A stretch of DNA of 64,000 nucleotides from Ambrosia x helenae (GCA_030844895.1 CM061228.1:33542626-33606625); one strand, 5' to 3'; counted from the stretch's first letter, positions 46,694 through 58,249 are shown. Notes: a model not told the origin generated them from the sequence alone. Numbers and translations are program-made.

Positions 46694-47430
46694 GAGACGA
46701 TCCAGACCTCAATCATGAGTTGGCTATCGACTTCACTCACTAATGAGTATGAGGCTCAGTAACGAACAACAATTTCGACCCATGTCGAGGCATGGCAATT
46801 GTTGGCGGCAACCTTAAGTTTATTTTTCTTTATTTTAATGTTTTTATTTTATGTTTAATATTAATATGTTTTAATGAAATGTTCTCATTTATATTTTTTT
46901 ATTTAATTAGATTTTAATGTAAAACGTTTAAAAACAATATAAACAAACATTAAAACAAATATTAAACAAACGGTTAAAGAAATAAAACAATACTAAAAAA
47001 CTAAAAAAACAAACGGTTAAAATACAAAAAAATGGTATTTATTTAAGTCAAAAATAAAAATAAATAGTTACCAACACGGTAAACAGAACCAGCAAAACGT
47101 TCACGGGACCACTACCAGCATGAGTAGCGGCGGTGTTTACCGTGCTGGTAATAGGGTACACGTGACCGATTCGGGTGACGCCCCGTCCCCCCTTATATCT
47201 GGCTACATATACTCGGCTCCATACTTATCGCATGTGTAATTACCCGTCATTTTAATGGGTTATACCCGTTACTCTGTTAGTGTCTTAAAAAATACTTGTT
47301 GGGATTTTCAAATAATTTTTTGCTTACCATCCTAACTTTTATCTATTATATAATATTCTTAGCAACTACAATAAGGTTATATTATTTTAATTACATAGAT
47401 ATTATTGTCACTAAATGCCTAGGATCCACC
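46694..47430. other. AT-rich stretch containing one hairpin
   Basis: No coding frame is supported. A 17-base inverted repeat with one mismatch (47068-47084 and 47135-47151, TTACCAACACGGTAAAC type) surrounds a 50-base loop. Confidence 0.5.
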
Positions 47431-47790
47431 GAGGAATTCCTTCAAGTTGTGAGAACCGTAAGAACTCCCAACTTTCCGAACTTCTTTCAATTTTTTAACC
47501 AAACATTATGTTTCTTATAGATGTAAAAAAACTAAAAGAAATACAATATGCAATTTTACCTTTAGTTTTTTTTACAAAGTATAATTTTTTACGCTATTTA
47601 TTTAATTACTTACTTTTGTTTTAACACTTATGTAAAAATAAAAAACACTAGTGTAAAAAGACACAATATTTTTTTTTTATTTTTTACATATTTTAAGTTA
47701 TTAAAAGAAAGGTAATAGCAAAAAAAAAATTTAAGTTCAAGAAATAGAAGTTCTTATAAGTTTTCCTCAACTCAGATGAGTTCCTATTTA
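47431..47790. mobile_element. Degenerate MITE-like sequence with long imperfect inverted ends
   Basis: The left arm GGAATTCCTTCAAGTTGTGA then GAACCGTAAGAACT is matched, imperfectly and inverted, by the right arm ending around GAACTCATCTGAGTTGAGGA (reverse complement of about 47735-47790). The interior is AT-rich. Limits and target duplication are uncertain. Confidence 0.35.
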
Positions 47791-48265
47791 ATCTTTATCC
47801 TACCAGTATAAAGGTTTAAAATATCTAAAATATGTAAATATCATGATAATACAAATATTAAAAGAAAAGTTTGCATTTGTAACACACATATATAAATATC
47901 ATCAATACACACACACATACACTAGAACGGTGTCTGCGTGATGCGGCGAAAAACACAAACATTGTCAGGGTTTGGATGGTTTCGACCAGTTCGGTTATTA
48001 TCTTCAAAAGAAGCCGAAACCGAAATCCTGGTTAGTCCATTTTATATTATCAATAAGTTTTGGTCAATTAGTTCGGTATATTCACTTAGAATGACGATTA
48101 TTGAGAAAGTTCTTAACTATTGGGTATTTTAAAATACCTTTCTTAAATGCTTTATAATGTGGGGGGAGTTTAACCTACAACAACATCTTAGCCTACAAAG
48201 GATACGAAGGAACTAGGAGATAAACACGTGTCCTAGGGGCCAAGGGTAATTTCATCCGGATACAA
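47791..48265. other. Intergenic stretch
   Basis: No gene recognised. 47938-48060 has a CGGTTYGG/AACCGAAACCG flavour but no clear repeat unit. Confidence 0.45.
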
Positions 48266-48269
48266 ACCC

Positions 48270-48500
48270 AGATAATTTATGCCTGTTATGGTTAATAATA
48301 CGCATGTTATATATGGTGCACATTATGGATGATAATTACGCATGTTATAAACCCAGTTAATTTTTTTACAGTATAGCAGGATGGTATGCAAATTAAAAGA
48401 GAATAAAATGCTAATTTTTGATGGTGTATTTAAAAAAAAAATAATGTAGTAGAAAAAGTTATGGACAATTAAAAAATATTGGGCGAAACTTGAAAAATTT
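48270..48500. mobile_element. Partial copy of the ATAACTTTTTC-type MITE
   Basis: The middle part (ACGCATGTTATATATGG) and the right arm (GGATGGTATGCAAATTAAAAG ... AGAAAAAGTTATGGACA ... GGGCGAAACTTGA) correspond to 55150-55398 of the better preserved MITE at 54953-55398. The left arm is missing. Confidence 0.6.
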
Positions 48501-48671
48501 AATAGGCTATATCTATTTACCCTTTTTAACTCATTCTCTCACTTTTGTTCATGCATAAATTCACTATATAATGAATCTTTCAGTCTCATTTATTGATTTT
48601 TTAGATCAGGGGCCTTAAATTCCTTCCTATCATTTATGGAATAAAATCCCCAATGTTTAATCAATCTTTAT

Positions 48672-48771
48672 NNNNNNNNNNNNNNNNNNNNNNNNNNNNN
48701 NNNNNNNNNNNNNNNNNNNNNNNNNNNNNNNNNNNNNNNNNNNNNNNNNNNNNNNNNNNNNNNNNNNNNNN
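48672..48771. other. Assembly gap (100 N)
   Basis: Exactly 100 N. The sequence resumes inside a Ty3 gag-pol remnant, so part of element C is missing. Confidence 0.98.
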
Positions 48772-49200
48772 GAAACAAAGAGGGTGACGGTCAGGCTACT
48801 CGTGTTTACGCTTACGTCATCGGTGCGAGGGAGAACCAGGAGAATCCTGATACTGTTACCGGTCAGTTTTCTTTCCTATCCTTCATTATACGTTGGTTTC
48901 ATTCTTACTCGTACAGTTAAGCGTTTTGTATCCATTGAGTGTTTTGATTTTGGACCTGGTCATCGTTTTACGTTTCATTAGTTGATATGGGCCCGTGGAG
49001 ATGCTACTTGGATGGTACTGGTGTTTATACCGATCACAGTAGTCTCCATTAGGCCTTCGATCAGAAGGAGTTTTTTTGTCTCGTGTTCACCTTGGGGAGG
49101 TGGTTCCCCAGCGTTATTATCACCTTTTGTTCATGATCCTCATTTCATTTGCATTTCGGGGAAACGTTACTTGGGTATATTGCCTTAGGTCGGCACTCAT
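48772..49200 (+). pseudogene. Gag-protease junction and RNase H scraps of Ty3 element C
   Basis: The first frame reads VYAYVIGARENQENPDTVTG, the conserved linker between the gag zinc knuckle and the protease in chromovirus-type polyproteins. After a stop, about 49015-49060 reads GVYTDHSSLH, which belongs to the RNase H region some 2 kb further along in an intact element. Element C has therefore lost most of protease and reverse transcriptase internally, and the remaining frames are broken. The region leads directly into the pre-LTR segment. Confidence 0.7.
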
Positions 49201-49345
49201 TACTGTTGAAATTGAGTGAATCTCGGGATGAGATTCCTTTCAACAGGGGGATGATGTGACGACTGGAAAATTTTTTTCTTCCTTATCGTTTCATTCTCAT
49301 GGCTTCGAAATTTTCAGGATGAAAATTCTTTCAACACGGGGATGA
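49201..49345 (+). other. 3' untranslated region of element C with doubled polypurine-like blocks
   Basis: Two blocks lie here: TTTCAACAGGGGGATGATGT then GACGACTGG (about 49237) and TTTCAACACGGGGATGATG directly before the LTR. They match the doubled arrangement of element A. Confidence 0.65.
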
Positions 49346-49729
49346 TGTGACACCCGACATGTTTAGGTTAACACTTTATAAAACACATAAGTCTACCTTA
49401 GCGAAAAACGTTTTCAACATACTTAACTAGGTCAGTTGAGTCGTTATGATGTGGGTCCGGGAATCATCGGAGTCGTTACAGTGATCCACAGATTAATGGG
49501 AGTCGGTCCCTTAACATGTGAACACGGATTAGTGATTTGTAGAATCGCCGGTTTAAAGCATACACGCAAATCTCGAGTACCGGGTATTGATGAACAGATG
49601 GGAAATGTGTTAGTTATCATGCATTACGTGCTTACAATCATTATATACTTTTCGGTATGTGAATACGTGTTTAGATGTGTTAAAATGGTTTTAACGTGCC
49701 AAAAACCCAAATAAACAAGTTGAGGGTGA

Positions 49730-50122
49730 TTACGTGTAATCACATGACGTTACAGGTGATTACGTGTAATCACATGACCTTATAGGTGATTATGTGTAAT
49801 TGCATGACATTATAGGTTATTAAGTGTAATTTCTTGACAATATAGGTGATTACGTGTAATTGCATGTAAATGGGGGTGATTGGCCCTAATTGCATGTAAA
49901 TAGGGGTGATTGGCCTAATCGCATGTAAATAGGGGTGATTGGCCTAATCGCATGTAAATAGGGGTGATTGGCCTAATCGCCTGTTGTTGGGGGCGATTGG
50001 GAGATTTTAGGGGCGATTAGAGCCCCAATTGCATGTCAGATCAGGCGATTACAGCCATAATCGCCTGTTGCTGCACCCTAATCGCCTGCACTGCATCTGA
50101 CGACTAGAAACACCTATCAATA
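49730..50122 (+). promoter_or_regulatory. U3 repeats and TATA-like box of LTR C
   Basis: About ten alternating copies such as GGTGATTACGTGTAATCACATG and GGGGTGATTGGCCTAATCGC run into CGACTAGAAACACC and a TATCAATA at 50115-50122. The TATA box carries one change (TATAAATA to TATCAATA), which may weaken it. The cluster is longer than in the other three LTRs. Confidence 0.6.
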
Positions 50123-50919
50123 CCACCTTGACTTGTAAAACATCATTTGTGAAACCCTAGACGTCCCATAACCTCTCCCAAGCCATACACACCCTCTGGA
50201 ACACGTTTCTACCCAAGAAATCACCTTTTCAAGCCTTACATCTCATAATCTTGCAATTTCAAGGTGTGTTCTTCATCCCAAAACCTTTGTAATGTTATTG
50301 TTTTGTTCCCTAAAGGTCCAGGCCTGATTTCTGAATGTTTGTGTCTTTGAAAACTTATTAAAATCAGTTTCTAAACAAACCCAAACCTTCATACTTGTTC
50401 TAAGTAATGTAATCATGCAAAGAAAGGATTTTTATTGATAAAACATGATGATACTTGTGTATTGGATATGTTTCAGTGATAAATAGGTTGTTAGCATGAT
50501 TATTGATGCGTTTAAAAAGTTCATAGTTGTGTATTATTGATAATAGGCGTTTTGACCCCACTTGAATGATTATGAAGGATTGATGATGATATGATGTGTT
50601 TCGTTGATTGTTTAAGGTTTAGGTTTACTCTAGGATGATGCTAGAACAGTAGGGTAAGGTCGGATAACGTTGTTATGCGATGAAATCTGGATATTTGGTA
50701 TTTAGGGTAAGATTTTCATGTTGATGTGATGTTTACATGCTAAACATGCTATTTTGGGAAACGTGTGCATTCGGGGCTGTTAGGATAATGATAAATTAAG
50801 GGTTTTTGCTTGAAATAGGTTGATAAATGTTTTAGGTTTAATATTGGGTGTTTCCACATGTTTCGGATCTGATTCGGAGAGGTTAAACGCGCGAAAAAGC
50901 GGGACAAAAGCGCTGCAGG

Positions 50920-51100
50920 GGCGATTGGGGAGTCCCAATCGCCTGTTGAACTAGCAATTGGTCCTAATCGCATGTAAGTAGGGGCGATTGGGACCCCAAT
51001 CGCATGTAATACATGTGATTACAATCCTAATCACTAGTTTGACCATCCTAATCACCAGTTGACTTTCCTAATTGTATGTTTGATTCCTAATCGCGTGTAC
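50920..51100 (+). repeat. Second GCGATTGG/CTAATCGC cluster of LTR C
   Basis: Counterpart of 1741-2031 in LTR A, with GGGGCGATTGGGGAGTCCC, CTAATCGCATGTAAGTAGG and CTAATCACTAGT copies. Confidence 0.55.
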
Positions 51101-51549
51101 TGCTGTTATATGTGTTTTTAACATCCCGAAACATGGTTTAACACCTAGGAACATGTTAGGAACCCCGTGACATGTCTAATAACTTGGTAACACGTTTTCA
51201 GACTTGTTTATGCGTTAGTTGGGCGTTATGCTAGACATAGTAAACTTTTGCGCAAGCTAAGTGTTTAATTGCATATGTTGCATGATATCTTGTATTTGAC
51301 TAACACGTCGAATGTCGGATCACCAATGGGACGTCGGGACTTGTCTGGTCTGGTCTGGACAATTGGGGACTGATTAGCCTTCGGGTTAGTAGCAACACAC
51401 TTATGTAAATTGATTGATAGGTCGCCACTAGTTGAACTAGGACTTCATGTAGAGTCTAGTCTATAGCCGAGTCTCACACACATTAGACGGTCACACATAT
51501 CTACGAGTCGTGATGCACCTATAACCCACAGGACCCAGGATCGAAACCT

Positions 51550-51562
51550 GGCTCTGATACCA
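51550..51562 (-). other. Primer binding site of element D (initiator-Met tRNA)
   Basis: TGGTATCAGAGCC on the - strand, 3 bases from the LTR end at 51566. Only the primer site and a few flanking bases of the internal region of D remain. Confidence 0.88.
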
Positions 51563-52144
51563 ATCTGTCACACCCTCAAATTCCACGTGCGGGGTTTTAC
51601 CGCGAGGCGCGTGACACACCAGGATCCAAGTCAACGGTCACAAAGAACGACAACTATATGCGATAAGATACGTAAACCAAACCATGCAATAGTTTGAAAA
51701 TGATGATTCAAAACACAGTGGAAGCAAAATAGGTTTTACAAAACGTATAACGATGAAACATATGTTTAAAGTTTAAATAATCCAAGACGCGAAACATGAT
51801 CCTAGACGCGAGTGCGACCCGAAGGCTAATCATTCCCCAAATTGTCCAGACCGTGACTATGTATGTTGAAAACATGTTTGAACGTTAAACCGACCAAACC
51901 CGACAAGACCCGACATCCCATTGGTGACCCGACCTCCCACGTGTTAGCCACATACAAAATATCATGCATAAATGCAATTAAACACTTAGCATGCGCAAAA
52001 TTCACCATGTCTAGCATAATGCCCAATTAACGCATAAACAAGTCCGAACACGTGTTACCAAATTATTAGACATGTCACGGGCTCCTAACATGTTCCTAGG
52101 TGTCAAACCATGTTCCGGGATGTTAAAATACACATATAACAACA

Positions 52145-52335
52145 GTTCACGCGATTAGGAATCAAACATGCAATTGGGAAAGTCAACTGGTGATTAGGAT
52201 GGTCAAACTAGTGATTGGGGATGTAATCTCATGGATTACATGCGATTAGGCTACCAATCGCCCCTAGCTACATGCGATTGGGACTAATCACCTGCTCCTT
52301 AGGCGATTAGGATGCCCTAATCGCCCCCTTCAGCA
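52145..52335 (-). repeat. Second GCGATTAG cluster of LTR D
   Basis: Copies of TGCGATTAGG, GTGATTGGGG and CTAATCGCCCC. Counterpart of 1741-2031 in LTR A. Confidence 0.55.
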
Positions 52336-53114
52336 TGTTTCCATTTTTTGCGTGTTTAACCCTCCAAATCAGGTCCGAAACATGTGGAAACACCCAATAT
52401 CAAACCCAAAACATTTTTCAACCTATTTCAAGCAAAAAACTCCCAATTTATTATCATCTTAACAGTCCCGAATGCAAGCGTTTTCCCAAAATAGCATAAC
52501 TAGCATGTAAACATCACATCAACATGCAAAACTTGCCCTAAATAGCAAATATCCAGATTTCATCACATAACGACGTTGTCCGACATTATCCTACTGTTCT
52601 AGCATCATCCTAGAGTAAACCCTAACCTCAAATAATCAACAAAACACATTATATCATCATCAATCCTTCATAATCATTCAATCGGGTCAAAACGCCTATT
52701 ATCAACAACACACAACTATGAACCTCCAAACTCCTAGGTTACCATCATAATAACTCATTTAAGTCAGAAACATATCAACAACACAAGAACAATCATGTTT
52801 TTTCAAGAAAAATCCAATCTTTGCATGAATACACCACATATAACAAGCATAAAGGTTTAGGTTTGTTTAGAAACCATTTTAATAAGTTTTCAAAGACACA
52901 AATGTTTAGAAATCAGGTCTGGACCTTTAGGGGGTAAAACATTAACATTACAAAGGTTTGGGATGAAGAACACACATTGAATTTGCTAGATTATGAGGTG
53001 TAATGCTTGGAAAGGTGATTTCTTAAGCAAAACCATGTTCCAGAGGTTGGATAAGGTGTGGGATGGCTTTGGGGTGTGTTAGGGTTTCACAAATGATGTT
53101 TTGCAACATAAGGG

Positions 53115-53345
53115 TGGTATTTATAGGTGTTTCTAGTCGTCAGATGCAGTGCAGGCGATTAGGGTGCAGCAATAGGCGATTAGGGCTATAATCTCCTGAT
53201 CTGACATGCAATTGGGGCTCCAATCGCCACTAAAATCTCCCAATCGCCCACAACAACAGGCGATTAGGCCAATCACCCCCTAATTACATGCAATTACAAG
53301 TAATCACCTATAATGTCATGCAATTACACGTAATCACCTTCAGCA
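53115..53345 (-). promoter_or_regulatory. U3 repeats and TATA box of LTR D
   Basis: On the - strand the repeats run from about 53345 to 53140 and are followed by CGACTAGAAACACC and TATAAATA at 53126-53119. Confidence 0.6.
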
Positions 53346-53719
53346 AGTTTATTCGGGTTTTTGGCGCGTTAAACACTATTTTAACACATATAAGCACGTA
53401 TTCACATACCGACAAGTCATATAATGGTTGTAAACATATAATGCATGATAACTACACGTTCACATCCGTTCACCAATTCCCAGGACTCGAGACTTGCGTG
53501 TGTGTGTTAAACCCGACAATTCTACAAATCACCAATCCGTGTTCACATGGTTATGGACCGACTCCCAATGATCCCGTGGATCACTGTAACGACTCACAAT
53601 GATTGCCGAAACCATAATAACAACTCAACTGACCTAGTTAAGTATGTTTGAAAACGTTTCTCGTTAAGGTAGACTTATGTGCTTTATGAAATGTTAACCT
53701 AAACATGTCGGGTGTCACA

Positions 53720-54336
53720 CTGTGCATCAGGTTTGCCTCTTCATGCATGAACTACATGACCCTCATTGCGCATTTTTTAAGCGTATTATTCGCTACCTTC
53801 TGGGTACTGTGGAATATGGCATTTGTATGGCTAAGTCTGATGTGACTTCTTTGGTGTCTTATTCAGATGCTGATAGGGGGGATGCCCGGATTCCCGTAGA
53901 TCGACTAGCGGGTATTGTTTTTTCCTCGGATCCAATTTAATCTTGTGGTCTTCTAAACGGCAACCCACAATTTCCAGGTCAAGTGCCGAGGCAGATTATA
54001 AAGGTGTTGCCAATGCAGTTGCTGAAGCTACTTGGATTCGCAATTTGTTGCTTGTGTTGTGGGTCCCATTACAACAGGCATCTATAGTTTATTGTGACAA
54101 GGTTTCTGTAGTTTATCTTTCTGATAATCCTATGCAGCACCAGCGGACCAAACACATCGAGATTGACATTCATTTTGTCCACGAGAAGGTTCGGATTGGT
54201 AACATTAGGGTGTTGCATGTTCCCTCCGCTTTTCTGTATGTAGATATCTTCACGAAGGGCCTTTCGAGACAACTTTTTCAATCTTTTCGGTCCAGTTTAA
54301 CGGTCAGTCCTATGACCGATCAAACTGCGGGGGGGC
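53720..54336 (+). pseudogene. Copia pol C-terminus (RNase H), interrupted by element D
   Basis: This encodes the last part of a Ty1/Copia polyprotein. It begins in frame directly after LTR D with VHQVCLFMHELHDPH and continues IIRYLLGTVEYGI and SYSDADRGD. A one-base frameshift near 53935 follows, and the second frame gives WSSKRQPTISRSSAEADYKG, TKHIEIDIHFVHEKV and DIFTKGL. These are standard RNase H motifs near the Copia C-terminus. The upstream part was separated by the insertion of element D and is not visible left of element C. It ends at a G-run polypurine tract (54328-54335). Confidence 0.9.
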
Positions 54337-54500
54337 TATTAGCGAATACCAGTTGTATTTTATATTTATAGATAGATTTTAAGTTTATTATAGAATTATC
54401 TCTTTCCTAATTTAGTGCTAGGATTTGGTATATTGTGATTTGTATATAAGGATCCTCTCCAATGTAATGATTCATTCATTCAAATAATATTACTAGCACT
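54337..54500 (+). repeat. Short 3' LTR of the Copia element
   Basis: It starts after the G-run with TATTAGCGAATACCAG (expected TGTTAG..., so the first G is mutated) and holds a TATATAAGG box near 54444. It appears to end near TACTAGCA, about 54498. Its length of about 160 bases fits short-LTR Copia lineages. The right limit is approximate. Confidence 0.65.
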
Positions 54501-54952
54501 TTCAATATGATCAATCCATTAACAAACTAAATACCTTGAAAGTGAAAATTCAGTTCCATCACAAAGAATGTTGCTCATCTTTATACATCATAATTCAATT
54601 CAGTTTTGTTCACATTTTACACATTTGAATTATGACCATTAACATCCAACAAAAGCGATAGTTAATAGAATGCATTGTCACTTTTCTTCTTACAAAAAAT
54701 GATAATTATTAACATACCAAAGACTTCACTTTTCTTCTTACAAAACACATAGAATTGAAAATTTACCAAAAATAAAAATAAATAAAGTTAGAGAAAGTTT
54801 TCTATAAAAAGAAGCTTAACATAAAAAGTATAAAATGAATTTTGAGCTTTTTGATTAAAATAAATCAATGGATGAGATAAAAATAGGAAAAATATACGTT
54901 GAGTTTTTAAAATAGAAGGATAATGGCAAAATAGATATAACCCACAATTGTT

Positions 54953-55398
54953 GAGTTCTACCCCATTTTTTTAAACGTCCATAACTTTTTCATACGACAT
55001 TATTTTTCTTTAAAAAATATACCTTAAAAAAAGCTTTTTATCCTCTTTCATTTGCATACCCTATTGCTATACTTTAAAAAAAAAGTTTTGCTGGGGTTAT
55101 CTGGTATAACTTGCGTTTTATAAGATATAACTTGCGTTTAATCATATATAACTTGCATCTTTTTATCATGTATAACATGCGTTTTATCATTTATAACTTG
55201 CATTTATCAACCAAACACTTTTTTTTTTCTTATAAAACGCAAGTTATCAACCCAACAATTTTTTTTGTCTTTTTAAAGTATGGCAATATGGTATGCAAAT
55301 GAAAGAGGATGAAAAACTTGTTTTTTTATGGTATAGTCTTTTAAAAAAATAACGTCGTATGAAAAAGTTATGGCCATTTTAAAAATGGGGTGAAACTT
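54953..55398. mobile_element. MITE with arms of about 115 bases and a TATAACTTGCG-repeat loop
   Basis: The left arm ACCCCATTTTT ... CCATAACTTTTTCATACGAC ... CCTCTTTCATTTGCATACC is matched inverted by the right arm (about 55266-55398). The loop contains about five copies of TATAACTTGCGTTT (55105-55210). The element is about 445 bases. The long inverted arms suggest a Mutator-like MITE, but no convincing 9-base target duplication was found. A partial relative lies at 48270-48500. Confidence 0.75.
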
Positions 55399-55468
55399 TA
55401 ATGACGCAATGATTTTACCATCGTGCCCTTGATAATCTAGTTTAATTTATGGCTAATAATCCTTCTTA

Positions 55469-55678
55469 GGTGGTGTTTGAGATTGATTATTCAAAACAGA
55501 TTTTGCGTTTTAGAAAAGCAGGGGTGGAGCTGCTTATATATTATTGCGTTCTGGTAGCCTAAAAACATGATTATCTGCGTTTTCAAAACGCAATCCCAAA
55601 CACTAAAAACATATTATCTACGTTTCCAAAACTCAAAAATCTAAAAATCAGATTCAAAACGCAATTCAAAACACCCTC
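55469..55678. mobile_element. Tourist-like MITE, 210 bases
   Basis: Flanked by TTA on both sides (55466-55468, 55679-55681). The ends are GGTGGTGTTTGAGATTG and, inverted, GAGGGTGTTTTGAATTG. The interior repeats TGCGTTTT/AAAACGCA in both directions. The left end is the same GGTGGTGTTTG as in the large element at 43714. Confidence 0.65.
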
Positions 55679-55792
55679 TTATACTTTTTACGCTAAGCTC
55701 CTTTCTACGTTAGTTTCACCTATAAACTTACATGTACATTCCAATATTACACCCGACATGAAACTTTAGCAAAAATAAAAATAAATATAGGT

Positions 55793-56150
55793 TTATCTAT
55801 GAATAGCTTCACTGAACTCATCATCATTGTCTTCAGACTCAGATGAATCAAGAGTTGTAGAAGCTTCTTCGAAAACCTCTTCTTCAATAACAGGAGCACT
55901 GGTATCATTAGAAGCTGCCGCTGGAAGAGTTACGGTGATCGGACGCACTAACGGTGAAGTTACTGCATTCTCACACTCGTAATATAATCGTAAAACAGCT
56001 TCTTCAACCATACTTTCTTGAGAATTCTGAGTGTAGCGCTGGACTTCATCATTCGCGCACTCTTCAACCTGTTTGGTTCTTTTCTTGAATACACGTTTTA
56101 ATGGTGTCGCGTATCTAACAAAGTAACCTTCTTCAACTTTAGGTCCAAAC
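55793..56150 (-). pseudogene. Copia-like polyprotein fragment (after the integrase), interrupted by element E
   Basis: The frame enters from 56150, where LTR1 of element E begins, and reads FGPKVEEGYFVRYATPLKR then VFKKRTKQVEECAN. This resembles the segment after the Copia integrase core, where the polyprotein has GYFVGYS...YRVFNLRTKKVEE-type wording. A long S/E/D-rich stretch follows (TSAPVIEEEVFEEAS, DSSESEDNDDEFSE) to a stop at 55793. The first 17 codons of the longer open frame (from 56206) are LTR sequence of element E. The stop may be natural damage, since Copia pol should continue into reverse transcriptase. Confidence 0.6.
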
Positions 56151-57970
56151 TGTAAGACCCTCAAAACCGACGGGTCAAACAGTTGGCATTCAAAGACTAA
56201 AACCATAAGATAATACTCAAACGGTCTTATTTATTATCAGACAACATGCAGCGGAAAGAAAATAGTCTAAGTCATCCAAACATGAAATTTCCCAAGATGG
56301 GTTAAACGCATTTGTAATTCAGACAATGAGTTTAGAAAATAAAATAGTTTTCAAATAGATAAAGTAGACTTTTATCTCGTAATGTCAACCGCCTCTGAGT
56401 AGTCCTGCAACAAGCCAAGCATCCCTTTATTGTTCAACAAACCTGAAATCAAACTAATATGCACACAAAGTCAAACGAGCTAAGTGAATTCAAGTTTTAT
56501 AGATTTTGAGTAAATTATCAAAATATGGTTTAACCAAAATAGTATAACACCAAGACTTTACTCACCCAATATATAATAAGCGCATACCGCTTAGTCACCA
56601 CAGAATACAATCTAGTACACATAGGTCAAACCAAAGCTAGAGATTAGAGTAGGCATATCCTACTTCTATCATAACTCGGGTTAAAAAAATAAATAAACAT
56701 AAAATGTTACTCAAACCGAAGCTAGAGATCAAAGCAGGCATATCCCGCCTGTGTCATAACTCAGTTAATATGAGAACATATAATACGAACTATGTAATAA
56801 TCCCAACTCAAAACCAAGACCAGAGATCAGGGCAGGCATATCCCACCTCTGAAATAGCCCGGATTATAAGGTCAGGCGGTCGACAATAACAACCTATATA
56901 TACATATAAATACATGGAAATTACTATATACTATACAAACAAAAACATCATTCAAGACCAAACCTGTTCAAACAAGTGCGGACTCAATTACGAGTTTAAG
57001 ACATCAAGAGCATTTTGCTTATCAAATAAGACTTTAACCACAACTATGAATCAGGGCAGACGTACCATGTAACTATCTTAGCTCAAGTTATAATGTCAAG
57101 TAACCGTCATACATAACTTACATATATATATATATATAGTAATTGTTTAAACCTATTTAAGTATAAATCAAAAACAAATCCCCATCTAACGAGTAGGGTT
57201 CCATATACACTTTCAAGACATGCATATTAGCCCAAAATGTTTTAAAACGGTAAAAAGGGGCACATGAATTCACCTGAAAGCGAGAACAAACACCTAACAA
57301 GAAATTTGATACCAGTAGGCTACACACGAACTCAAACACCTGCCAAGTAGCAATTCATATTACAAGCTAGGCCTATAAGACTCCTATGGTTCCTAACGGT
57401 TCAACCGGGTAATATTGAGTTCCTAGAATGGTGTAATTAATCAGTTCAGCCACTAAACTTTATAATAACATTTGTAACAAGTTCATATGCTATATTAATG
57501 GTCTAAGACCTGATCTAGTGGCTCACATGGTGAACCATCACTTACATTGCGAAAATTCCAAAAACTGCCGAACCGAAGACCCTGATTGTATAACCCTAAT
57601 TGCCCAAAATCCAAAATTAAACTATTCTAACGCACAATTAAACCAAGATTAAGTGATTAAAGGACTAACCTTGTGTAATGTTTTGGAAACCTGATTGCAG
57701 ATTAGAAAAGTCGAAAAAAAGGATGTGGGACCTTCTTGTGTTGCGTCGTGAATAATATTCCAAGGGAAGTTAGGGTTTTAATGTCCTAAAACAAATTTTA
57801 CAACCACGGTCCCTCTAGATTGATCCCCCATGTGCCTTGCTACCAAAGTTATCCCAGGAGAGTTTAAAAAGTGCCAAGGAGCCCCCTAAAAGAAAACCAA
57901 AATAAGGTTTTTAAGGTAAACACAACTCTACTAGGCGAAACTCAAAAATCAGAAATTTAAAGGCATTACA
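56151..57970 (-). repeat. 3' LTR of element E (LTR1)
   Basis: The + strand starts TGTAAGACCCTC at 56151 and ends GGCATTACA at 57970; on the - strand it begins TGTAATGCC. It is repeated with high similarity at 59364-61228. It holds a short TA run at 57121-57138. Confidence 0.88.
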
Positions 57971-58249
57971 AGTCTACCCCACTTAGAAAAGGATTCGTCC
58001 TCGAATCCTACTACACGATAAAGAAGTGTCTTGGTACCTTCGCGACAACTTGCTGAAGGTAATGGGTTCAAGAATTGAATCTAATCTACGACCATAAAAC
58101 GGTAGATACTAAGATCATACAAGACCCCAATCAAGCAAAACAAAAGCTCGAAGCGATATGTCATACAGGTATCAGTCACGATATCACATACATATTAAAG
58201 GAAATAGGCAAAAGGATAGTTTAGAATAAATCCAGTATTAGATACCTGG

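Larger units (their letters stand above)
49346..51480 (+). repeat. LTR of Ty3 element C, right end truncated
   Basis: Starts TGTGACACCCGACATG at 49346 and can be followed to about 51420-51490. It then departs from the family pattern, and the primer site of element D follows at 51550. The missing end corresponds to roughly the last 0.7 kb of LTR A. It is very similar to LTR D in inverted orientation. Confidence 0.8.
51566..53719 (-). repeat. 5' LTR of Ty3 element D
   Basis: Starts TGTCACACCCTC at 51566 and ends GTCGGGTGTCACA at 53719, about 2.15 kb. It is shorter than LTRs A and B because roughly 0.6 kb is missing near 51810, where CGACCCGAAGGCTAATC joins sequence that lies far apart in LTR A. 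The right edge is embedded in a Copia pol frame. Confidence 0.88.
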
